The translations under genes were made by a program, and so were the position numbers. From assembly GCA_964569385.1 (NCBI GenBank), contig CAZMUM010000015.1, forward strand, positions 1 to 64,000: 64,000 nt of DNA. Direction: 5' to 3'. Numbering within the stretch: the first letter of the stretch is position 1; each line of letters begins with the position of its first letter. Source of the DNA: JAADHX01 sp964569385 (GTDB lineage: Bacteria > Actinomycetota > Acidimicrobiia > Acidimicrobiales > Poriferisodalaceae). A model generated the notes under the pieces. The model was not told the origin of the DNA and did not search any database. It saw only the letters and a list, made by a program, of their open reading frames with translations. Below are positions 18,768-25,885 of the stretch, one piece after another.

Positions 18768-20414
18768 ATGACCGACTGGACTCCACCAGCACCCGGACCG
18801 TGGCAGCAGGACTCTGCGCATACTCCGACCTCTCAATCCGCCAACATGGCCGACATCTATCCGGAGGGGTTCAATCGCGGATTCACCGAGACCTTCGGAC
18901 GCTACGGAATGCTCCTCGATCGCCTTGCCTTGGCCCAAGTGAACGGCTTCACCTACCACCAACCTCAACCATTCGACATGCCCGGACCGGGCGGCCCCCT
19001 CACCGAGCAGCAGATCGGCGCCGAGTTCGGTCGCCGACTCGAGCTCGCGACCAAGGCCTTCGAGACAAAACTCTGGCGCCAGGATCTCGAGCTTTGGGAC
19101 AATGAGGCAAAGCCGAACTCGATCAAGAAACACCGCTTGTTGGGCGACGTCGACCTCGGTGCGCTCGACGGCCCGCAGCTGGCGCAGCACGTGAGAGCCG
19201 TCGCCGCGCACACGCAGGAGATGGTCTACCAACACCACCGGTTCAACATGGCGGCGTTGCTTCCCGTCGGCGACTTTGCGCTTCAAGCCGGCGCGATGAC
19301 CGGCCGACCCCCCACCGGCATGCTTGCCGCGCTCGACGGTTACTCGCCGGTGTCGGGGATCCTTCCCGAGGACATGCGACCCGCAGTCGACGGGATCCGC
19401 GCCAGCGAGGCCGCAACCGAGTTGTGTGCCGGAGGTGGCGATCCGGCCGGGCGGCTGTCGGAGCTCAGAGCACTTGTTCCGGCGGTGGACGACTACGTGA
19501 GGTCGGTGGGTTTCCGGCTGGTCGACGGGTTCGATGTCACCAATCCGACTTTGGCCGAATGCCCTGAGTTGATCCTCGGCAAGTTCGCGGCGGCGCTCGG
19601 CGCTAAGACAGGCGTGGCCCACGCCAGGGCCGACGCATTCGCCGCGGAGCTACGGGCCGAGGTTCCCGACGAACAACGGGCGACGTTCGATGAGCTCCTG
19701 GATGAGGCGCGGGCCGTGTACCGCCTGCGCGATGAGCGAGGCCTCTACTCCGACATGTCCGCCATCGGTTTGGTCCGCTGGGCACTTCTGGAAGTCGGCC
19801 GACGCGCCGAATCAGAGGGCCGACTCGCGGATCCTGCACTGGCCCTCGAGGCCGCCATCCACGAGGCCATCGCGATGATCGACGGCGGGGGGCCGTCGGC
19901 CGAGGTGCTATCTCAGCGACACACCCGTCGAATGGAACTGACCGAACAGGGAGCACCTCGACATCTGGGCCCGCCGCCTCCGCCGCCACCGTCCCCCGAT
20001 GATCTGCCGCCGCCTCTTGCCAGGCTCATGTCGGCGATCGGGTTTCTCATCGAGGGCGTTCTTGGGGAGATGGACGAACCAGCCGGCGATGACGGTGTTG
20101 TGATCGGTATTCCGGCCAGCGGCGGCACCCAAGAGGGAACCGCGCGGCTGATTCTTTCCACTGAGGATCTCATGGCCTTGCAACCGGGAGAGATCGTGGT
20201 GGCTCCCGCGACAGGCGAGGCCTTCAACGCTGTGTTGCATCTGATCGGTGGAATTGTGACAGACCACGGCAGCTTCGCCAGTCATGCGGGAATCCTGGCT
20301 CGCGAAATGGGTTTCCCGGCCGTGGTGGGCACAGTCAACGCGACGTCGCGGATCAAGACGGGCGATATCATCCGTCTCGACGGGTCTACCGGTGAGGTGT
20401 CCATCATCGGATGA
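18768..20414 (+). CDS. PEP-utilizing (phosphohistidine) domain protein without ATP-grasp
   Basis: A 548-residue protein. The C-terminal part (about 450-545) is a PEP-utilizing mobile (phosphohistidine) domain: GIVTDHGSFASHAGILARE contains the phospho-accepting histidine (SHAG), followed by GFPAVVGT and DGSTGEV. The first 400 residues are mostly helical and resemble the middle part of PEP synthase-like or rifampin phosphotransferase-like proteins, but no ATP-grasp nucleotide-binding domain is present. A proline run (PPPPPPP) lies at about residue 404. ATG 18768 follows AGGGGA. Its stop overlaps the MFS start (ATGA), so the two genes act together. An unlinked ATP-grasp partner may be needed. 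Confidence 0.75.
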   Translation: MTDWTPPAPGPWQQDSAHTPTSQSANMADIYPEGFNRGFTETFGRYGMLLDRLALAQVNGFTYHQPQPFDMPGPGGPLTEQQIGAEFGRRLELATKAFETKLWRQDLELWDNEAKPNSIKKHRLLGDVDLGALDGPQLAQHVRAVAAHTQEMVYQHHRFNMAALLPVGDFALQAGAMTGRPPTGMLAALDGYSPVSGILPEDMRPAVDGIRASEAATELCAGGGDPAGRLSELRALVPAVDDYVRSVGFRLVDGFDVTNPTLAECPELILGKFAAALGAKTGVAHARADAFAAELRAEVPDEQRATFDELLDEARAVYRLRDERGLYSDMSAIGLVRWALLEVGRRAESEGRLADPALALEAAIHEAIAMIDGGGPSAEVLSQRHTRRMELTEQGAPRHLGPPPPPPPSPDDLPPPLARLMSAIGFLIEGVLGEMDEPAGDDGVVIGIPASGGTQEGTARLILSTEDLMALQPGEIVVAPATGEAFNAVLHLIGGIVTDHGSFASHAGILAREMGFPAVVGTVNATSRIKTGDIIRLDGSTGEVSIIG

Positions 20415-21619
20415 CACCCCGAGTCTCGTCGGCGACGGCCCCGCCACTGACGAGACTCGGGGTGATCGGGGTCGCCGCAGCGGCCGGGTTGGTGCCACTC
20501 AACTCGACGATGATCGCGGTGGCGCTCCCATCGATAGCAGACGAATTTGATATCTCGGTCGGCAGGGTGAGCATTCTTGTCACGGTGTATCTGATCGCGA
20601 TGCTCTTGGGGCAGCCACTCTCTGGCCGAATCAGCGACCGAATCGGAGCCCGACGGTCAGTCCGTATTGCCCTGATCGGGTTCGCGGTGCTCTCGATAGT
20701 GTGCGCTGTATCGGTCAATTTTGAAATGTTGGTGGCCGCACGGGCCGGCCAGGCCGCGTTCGCCTCGGCTTTGGCCCCGAGCGTCCAGTCACTCTTGACC
20801 ACCAGCACATCGGCGGCCGAGCGCGGCCAGATGTTCGGGATTCTCGGCTCCGTTCTAGGAATCGGTGCGGCGAGTGGTCCGGTAGTCGGTGGTGGCCTCA
20901 CCGAGCTTTTCGGATGGCACGCGATTTTTCTTGTGAATCTGCCGGTCGTGGCGGTTGCCTTCCTCGTTTCGATGAGAGTCAGAGCATCAAGTGAGGGTGG
21001 CGGCAATCAGTCGAGGCATTCTGAGCAAGGACCATCGGCGGCCCGGATCACCAATCGCGTGTTTGTTGCTTCGTCTTCGGCCCAGGCATTGTCAACGCAG
21101 GCTCAGTACACACTGCTCCTGCTGACGCCGATCATCCTCGCCGCGAGGGGTTGGGAGACCGGTTCCATTGGCCTTCTCCTGTCAGCGCTCACCGTTGGCA
21201 TGATCGCATTCGGGCCGCCAGGCGGACGAATAGGAGATCGGCTCGGGCGTCGTTCCCCTGTGTTCGGCGGACTGGCAATCGCCACTACGTCGATGGTGGT
21301 CCTCCTGATCGCAGGCGCGAGCGTGGCTCCCGTGTTGCTCATGCTCGCCCTCTTGGTGTTCGGAATCGGCCTAGGGATCGCCGTCCCCAACATCATGACG
21401 GCGGCGTTGGAGTCGGTGCCCGAAACGCAGGTCGGTTCAGCGGCAGGAGTCCTTTCGATGAGCCGCTACCTGGGCAGCATCACCACGAGCTTGGCAGTCA
21501 CGGCTTTCGTTGCCACCAACGCAGGCGGGTCGAGAATACTCTTCACCATGGCAGTCGCAAGCATGAGCCTTGCCGTGCTGGTCGCCGCCCGGTTGCCGGG
21601 TCGAGCAGCCGTGGGCTAG
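20411..21619 (+). CDS. MFS transporter (12-TM type)
   Basis: A 402-residue major facilitator protein with about 12 hydrophobic helices. Signature parts are LNSTMIAVALPSIADEF in helix 1, GRISDRIGARRSVR between helices 2 and 3, and GPVVGGGLTELFGWHAIFLVNLP in the fifth helix region. It is translationally coupled through a four-base overlap to the PEP-utilizing domain protein. The coupling suggests export of a compound modified by that protein, or of a drug that the upstream protein inactivates; this is inference. A stem-loop at 21821-21846 lies between this gene and the convergent TPR gene. Confidence 0.85.
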   Translation: MTPRVSSATAPPLTRLGVIGVAAAAGLVPLNSTMIAVALPSIADEFDISVGRVSILVTVYLIAMLLGQPLSGRISDRIGARRSVRIALIGFAVLSIVCAVSVNFEMLVAARAGQAAFASALAPSVQSLLTTSTSAAERGQMFGILGSVLGIGAASGPVVGGGLTELFGWHAIFLVNLPVVAVAFLVSMRVRASSEGGGNQSRHSEQGPSAARITNRVFVASSSAQALSTQAQYTLLLLTPIILAARGWETGSIGLLLSALTVGMIAFGPPGGRIGDRLGRRSPVFGGLAIATTSMVVLLIAGASVAPVLLMLALLVFGIGLGIAVPNIMTAALESVPETQVGSAAGVLSMSRYLGSITTSLAVTAFVATNAGGSRILFTMAVASMSLAVLVAARLPGRAAVG

Positions 21620-21820
21620 GCCCGCCGTGCGGTCGTCTCGTCAGCCCGAGTGCAGCCCCGACAACGGATGGGATTCCCCACAAGTGTCAATGGCCAGGGG
21701 TATGGGTACCGGGCTCACCCGATGGGTCACCCGGAGCGAGTTGCCGCCAGCACCAGAAGTAGTCATTGGGTTACTCGAAGTGGTATTGGCACAACGGTGA
21801 GATAATGAGTGTGTGGTTAT

Positions 21821-21846
21821 CCCTTGCGTGGGTGCATCCGCAAGGG
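21821..21846. terminator. stem-loop between convergent genes
   Basis: CCCTTGCG and CGCAAGGG form a perfect 8-base-pair stem around a 10-base loop. It sits between the converging MFS and TPR genes, where a bidirectional terminator is expected, but there is no T-run on either side, so factor-independent termination is uncertain. Confidence 0.45.
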
Positions 21847-21875
21847 TGAACTCTGTCCGTTGCAACTGGAGCTGA

Positions 21876-23168
21876 CTACTTCAACCCAGCAACGGGGCGC
21901 GAAGGCTGGCGGTCATGAACAGCGGCAAGAAATGCAGCCGCCTCATCGCCACGGCCGTCGTTGACATAGGCCGCCAGCAGCGTGTTCGTCACCAGATCGC
22001 GTTGGGCTCGGCTACCGCCGATTCGAACGACCTCGCCCATCATTGGCTCAAGAAGGTCGATCGCCTCTCCCCAAGCCTCGCGACCAAACGCATCGTAGGC
22101 CCGCGTTAGCTCCGCCGCTGTGGTGCCGGCCGGCAACCGACCAGCTTCGCCGAGTTCGCTTAGCTCGGCAATGCACGCTTGCATCTTGTCGGTCTCGCCG
22201 AGGGCGGCGTTGACCAAGCCCACATGAGCATCGACGAACACAATCGGTCGACGAAAGAACTCGCCCCTTGCTTCGCTCAGTCGATTCCAAGTCTCGATGT
22301 CGCGAGGCGCTCCGGCCAGTTCCGAGCGCCAAAAGAAAGAAACAGAGTCAGAAAACGCGTTGATTGCCGGTCCTGAGGTGACACCAGGGAAACACTCGCC
22401 AAGCACAATTTGTCGCGCCCGTTCTAGGTCTCCGTCGGTCATCACGGCCAGCGCAAAGTGCCAGGAGAGATGGCAGTGCAGGAGGCTGTCTCTGTCTAGC
22501 TCCGGCATCCACCCAATAAGAAACTCCAAAGCAGCTGCGTCGGCACCCGCTTCGTACAGCGCATGAGCGAGGGTGTGCGCAGCGTTGGGATTGGCTCGAA
22601 ATTGTGCGAGCGATCGTTCTGCGAGAGCGCGGCCCTCAACCCAATCTCCTGTCTCGGTCAACGCAAATGCATGGACAGTCTGAAACCACCAATCGTCGTC
22701 GTAGTGCGTAGCTACGGAGTCGAGCAAAGCCAGTAGCTCGCGTTCTCGATCGACGCGTCCGCTGAACCCGATCGAACCAAAGACGCCACACGACGGAGCG
22801 AGGGCCAGAGCATCCCTCGGGTATTCGGCTGCGTGTTCGTGCGTGAGCTTGAGTGCCTCGGGAACCTTGCCGTTGACCATCCGCGAGAGGATCTCGACGT
22901 GTTGCTGCTCGCGTCTCGTCGCGTGGACGACAAGCTCCGAAGCTACCTCGGCCGCAGCCCGAGCCTCTCTGGGTCGGCCAATCTTCTGATGCTGCCGCGC
23001 CACGGCAGCGTGCGCCAGAGCGAACTCCGCGTCGGCCTCGAGTGCTGTCGCCAAGCTGGTTTCAACTCCGCCGTTGGCCGACAGAACCTTGTCGGCCGCC
23101 TCCACGTAGGCGTCTCGCGCCTCAACTGACGTTGTGCTCAGTTCGAGTCCGTATCGATCGGTTAACAA
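21876..23168 (-). CDS. TPR-repeat protein, TTC38-like
   Basis: A 430-residue soluble helical-repeat protein. Tetratricopeptide-like units are spread through it, and the order of elements (early ALEADAEFALAHAAVAR, then WWFQTVHAFALTETGDWVEG, then ANPNAAHTLAHALYEAG) matches the TTC38-like group found in bacteria and animals. No catalytic motif is known for the group; it probably scaffolds protein contacts. It is the last gene of a minus-strand run of five with gaps of 10-38 bases (SelW-like, MBL lipoprotein, RidA, crotonase, this one). Confidence 0.75.
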   Translation of the reverse strand: MLTDRYGLELSTTSVEARDAYVEAADKVLSANGGVETSLATALEADAEFALAHAAVARQHQKIGRPREARAAAEVASELVVHATRREQQHVEILSRMVNGKVPEALKLTHEHAAEYPRDALALAPSCGVFGSIGFSGRVDRERELLALLDSVATHYDDDWWFQTVHAFALTETGDWVEGRALAERSLAQFRANPNAAHTLAHALYEAGADAAALEFLIGWMPELDRDSLLHCHLSWHFALAVMTDGDLERARQIVLGECFPGVTSGPAINAFSDSVSFFWRSELAGAPRDIETWNRLSEARGEFFRRPIVFVDAHVGLVNAALGETDKMQACIAELSELGEAGRLPAGTTAAELTRAYDAFGREAWGEAIDLLEPMMGEVVRIGGSRAQRDLVTNTLLAAYVNDGRGDEAAAFLAAVHDRQPSRPVAGLK

Positions 23169-23180
23169 CTATTTCTCCTT

Positions 23181-24101
23181 CTATTCTGGGAGCGCCCCAG
23201 AGCTGCCAAACTCTGACGGGCGTTCACCGTAGTCTTGCCATGGTTCGTCGCGTTCTCGGATGACCTGGCGGAAACCCTTCTCGTCGAACTCCTCGACCCA
23301 CTGGTATGCCTCTTCTGTGTGTCTTGTCATGCCGTCGAAGAACGTGCCGAGAAGTTGGGTCGTTCGCAGGCCCATGTTCTCGAATGCCTGGTTGATCAAC
23401 AACTTGTTGAGCGCCAGTTGGTTGGCAGGAATGTGGCGGAACCGTTGAGCCTCTTGTTCGACGAAGTCGGCAAGCTCGTTGGGCTCACACACGTATGACA
23501 CGAGACCGATGCGCTGCGCGGTTTCGGCGTCGATGGCCCGGCCCGTCAGCAGGAACTGCTTCGCATGTTCGAGGCCAAGGCGATATACCCACATCATCGT
23601 GGTAGGTGTTCCGAAGATTCGACTAGGGGCATATCCAATATGGGCGTCGCTGGCCATATATAGGAGATCGCAACACAAGATGAGGTCGGTCGCTCCCCCA
23701 ATCGCCCAACCCTTGATCTCGCCGAGAACCGGTTTGGGACACTCCCAGATTTTCATGAACCGTTTGACGTTGTTGCCCATGAACTGCCAGTCGCGCACTG
23801 GGTCCCAGGCGCCATCGCGGGGTTCTGGCCCTTTTGCACCGTAGGGCGTAGACCAGCCAGCATCGATCGATTCCGACTGGGTTCGGTCGCCCTGGCTCGG
23901 AGTCAGGTCGTAACCAGCTGTGAGGCTGTCGCCTGCTCCGCGAAGAACAATGGCCGCGACATCTCGCGACTTTGTGGCCGCGTCGATGCTGTCGGCTATC
24001 CCTTGGATAAGTGCGTCTGTGAGAGTGTTCTTCTTGTCGGGACGATTGAGCGTGATGATGGCAATGTCATCTCGCTCTTCGTACAACACCGGCTCGGTCA
24101 T
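23181..24101 (-). CDS. crotonase-fold enzyme (enoyl-CoA hydratase/isomerase family)
   Basis: A 306-residue crotonase-fold protein, with the CoA-binding signature ITLNRPDKKNTLTDAL at about residues 17-32. The oxyanion-hole segment is GAGDSLTAGYDLTP. The usual two catalytic glutamates are not evident: the second region reads DAHIGYAPSRIFGTP. It is therefore probably an atypical member acting on an acyl-CoA by another residue set. I place the start at ATG 24101 (MTEPVLYEE); a longer version from 24140 would overlap the RidA gene by 17 bases. It is the fourth gene of a five-gene run. Confidence 0.75.
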   Translation of the reverse strand: MTEPVLYEERDDIAIITLNRPDKKNTLTDALIQGIADSIDAATKSRDVAAIVLRGAGDSLTAGYDLTPSQGDRTQSESIDAGWSTPYGAKGPEPRDGAWDPVRDWQFMGNNVKRFMKIWECPKPVLGEIKGWAIGGATDLILCCDLLYMASDAHIGYAPSRIFGTPTTMMWVYRLGLEHAKQFLLTGRAIDAETAQRIGLVSYVCEPNELADFVEQEAQRFRHIPANQLALNKLLINQAFENMGLRTTQLLGTFFDGMTRHTEEAYQWVEEFDEKGFRQVIRERDEPWQDYGERPSEFGSSGALPE

Positions 24102-24123
24102 AAAGTGATCTGGCCCAAAGAAC

Positions 24124-24396
24124 TCATTGCTCCGAAGCAATCACGGCCGTCGCTTTGATTTCGGCCCGGGCCTTGGGGTCGATCAGCGAACTACAGCCGG
24201 CGGCCTCAAGAGTCGTGGCCATGAGCTCGAAAGCGAGAGCAAACTCGTCGGCGGGGTCATCGGGTACACCGTCGGCGCCTCGGCCAATAACGCCAGAGAC
24301 GTACACGGTCGAACCGACGCGAAACGCTGGAGCGAAGTGCAGGCGGTTGTAGCTGAACTCTTGGCCAGGGGGGATGATTGGTTTGCGGATCATCAT
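24124..24396 (-). CDS. RidA/YjgF-family protein with internal deletion
   Basis: A 90-residue Rid-family protein; normal members are about 125-135 residues and form trimers that hydrolyse reactive enamines. The first part (VGSTVYVSGVIGRGADG, FELMATTLEAAGCSS) and the last strand (ARAEIKATAVIASEQ) are present and in frame. The central stretch of about 38 residues, which normally carries the helix and the strand contributing to the active-site cleft, is missing. The start ATG at 24396 has GGAG seven bases upstream. It is either a degenerating gene or a miniature variant; its place in an otherwise intact gene run argues that it is still transcribed. Confidence 0.7.
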   Translation of the reverse strand: MMIRKPIIPPGQEFSYNRLHFAPAFRVGSTVYVSGVIGRGADGVPDDPADEFALAFELMATTLEAAGCSSLIDPKARAEIKATAVIASEQ

Positions 24397-24434
24397 GACT
24401 TGGCTCCATTCTGGGAGGAATTCGTTCGGCGAAA

Positions 24435-25301
24435 CTAGAAACTGGCGGCCAGTGCTGCCACCGCGGCGTCGGCGCCGTCTTCGATGGGCTCGCCGTGGCC
24501 CAGTAGCAGCGTGTTGTACGTCAGTGCGGCCAGAGCTCGGATGCTGTCGCGAGATTGGGGAACATCGGTGAAGAACTGCGACGGACCCTCGATCGGTACA
24601 CCAGCGTCGGCAAAGATGGCATCGCCAGCGACAAGCAAGCCGGCCTGGTGATCGATCACCGCCATGTGCCCAGCCGTGTGGCCCGGAGTGGGCAACATCT
24701 CGAACCCGAAGATGTCTTCGCCCCCAACTAACCCGACAATGTCGGATGGCAAAGGCCCAAGATCGGCCTCGCCCGCGTATGCAGTGGCGTTGATCGCCTC
24801 GCCTAACACCGCGACGATCGAACCGGCGTGGTCTGAATGATTGTGGGTCAAGATCACATGGGCCACGTCGCTGTAGTTCAGGCCGAGCGTTGCGAGCGTC
24901 TCGCCGATCGCGTTGGCGCTACCAGAAACGCCAGTGTCGACGATGGCCGCGGTGTTGCCGCGGACTAGCACGTAGGCCGACACGAACCCCAAGTTTGCGC
25001 GGGCCCAGGTGACGGGCTCAAGGCCCGCTGTCGTTGGTGATCCGGCCGTCGTGCCCGGGGCCGCTGTGGGGTCTGAACTTGTTGAACCCGTTGCCTGGAC
25101 TGTTGGTGAATTGTCGTCAGAAGAGCACGCGGCCAGAAACATGGGCGTGACAACGGCCATCGCCACGGCGCCTTTACTCATGCCACCCAAGAACGCCCTC
25201 CGAGATAGTGGGTGCCGAACCGAGTGGTCGATTCTTCGACCGGTCACCAGATCGTGGTGGTGGTCGATTGCTGTTCCGTTAGCCGTGTGGTTTCCGCACA
25301 T
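24435..25301 (-). CDS. exported MBL-fold metallo-hydrolase, Tat lipoprotein
   Basis: A 288-residue metallo-beta-lactamase-fold hydrolase. The N-terminal part has a twin-arginine signal (SRRAFLGGMSKGAVAMAV) ending in a lipobox-like LAAC at about residue 59, then a Ser/Thr-rich linker. The metal site is visible: THNHSDHAG, PTPGHTAGH, VAGDAIF and LLGHGEP. Export in folded form by Tat fits a metal-loaded enzyme anchored outside the membrane. The substrate (thioester, lactone or other) is not deducible. No good ribosome-binding site is seen at ATG 25301, 10 bases after the SelW-like gene, so translation may be coupled. Confidence 0.8.
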   Translation of the reverse strand: MCGNHTANGTAIDHHHDLVTGRRIDHSVRHPLSRRAFLGGMSKGAVAMAVVTPMFLAACSSDDNSPTVQATGSTSSDPTAAPGTTAGSPTTAGLEPVTWARANLGFVSAYVLVRGNTAAIVDTGVSGSANAIGETLATLGLNYSDVAHVILTHNHSDHAGSIVAVLGEAINATAYAGEADLGPLPSDIVGLVGGEDIFGFEMLPTPGHTAGHMAVIDHQAGLLVAGDAIFADAGVPIEGPSQFFTDVPQSRDSIRALAALTYNTLLLGHGEPIEDGADAAVAALAASF

Positions 25302-25311
25302 GGAAGCGAAA

Positions 25312-25581
25312 CTACCGCTCGTAGCGCTTCATGTCGGGCCCAACAAGTTCGGTGAACAGCTCCAGAACTTCGCCGGGTTTGGCGTAACGACCCGTCTCGT
25401 GTTTGGAGTAGAGCATCTCGCCATTAACGGTGACGTCGAAAACACCCTTTGAACCCATCACGAACTTGAAGTCGTCGATTACGTGCTGGTAGTGGTGAAT
25501 CAGATCGGTTGCCGCGCTCACGGCGCGCGCCGAATAGTCTCAAGGAACGCAGTAGGTAAGTTCGATTTGGTACCGACTCAT
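25312..25581 (-). CDS. SelW/Rdx-family protein with in-frame TGA (probable selenocysteine)
   Basis: Read from ATG 25581, the frame gives MSRYQIELTYCVP, then TGA at 25540-25542 (codon 14), then DYSARAVSAATDL and a normal Rdx-family tail with GSKGVFDVTVNGEMLYSK, ending at 25312: 89 residues. The TGA stands where Rdx proteins have the second residue of the CxxC/CxxU redox motif. ATG 25581 has a strong GAGGGGG site six bases upstream, which would be pointless if translation ended after 13 codons. The RNA just after the TGA can fold: TCGG plus CGCGC pair with GCGCG plus CCGA around a GCCGTGA loop starting 16 bases after the TGA, which fits a bacterial SECIS element. A restart at GTG 25521 would give 69 residues lacking the redox motif. 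Confidence 0.7.
25505..25533 (-). promoter_or_regulatory. candidate bacterial SECIS hairpin
   Basis: Starting seven bases after the in-frame TGA, UCGG and CGCGC pair with GCGCG and CCGA. There are nine base pairs, a four-base bulge (GCAA) on the 3' side and a seven-base loop GCCGUGA whose first base is G. Distance and loop composition agree with the loose bacterial SECIS consensus recognised by SelB. The stem also codes for protein, so it cannot be taken as proof alone. Confidence 0.55.
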
Positions 25582-25705
25582 GGCCAACCCCCTCTTAGAT
25601 AGCGCCACTGGAAAACGACGTCGTTGTCGCAAGCGTAGTGCCGCGGTTGACAAGCCAAACTCGAGGGCTCCCTCTCGGTGAGCCTCGATCAACACAGGAG
25701 CTGAA

Positions 25706-25885
25706 ATGACCGAACAACTAGATCGGGCTTACGCCTCGTCTTGGATGCATCTTGGCACTGACTACCTTGCTTCTTTCCCACCGTTCTTCGCTAAACGGGG
25801 CCGATCCGACTACATCACTTGGACCCGTAGTGCTGAAGGCGCCGAAGCCTTCGGAGAGCCTCGAGCGCGGTTGACCAGAAGTTGA
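25706..25885 (+). CDS. small protein of 59 residues, coupled to the TPP enzyme
   Basis: ATG 25706 follows an AGGAG ribosome-binding site at five bases' distance and opens a 59-codon frame (MTEQLDRAYASSWMH to RARLTRS) ending with TGA at 25883-25885. The next gene's TTG start at 25882 overlaps that stop, so the small protein may serve as a translated leader that brings ribosomes to the weak start. The protein has aromatic residues (SFPPFFAKRG, DYITWTRS) but no family I recognise. The strong ribosome-binding site and overlap are the main evidence for its reality. Confidence 0.55.
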   Translation: MTEQLDRAYASSWMHLGTDYLASFPPFFAKRGRSDYITWTRSAEGAEAFGEPRARLTRS

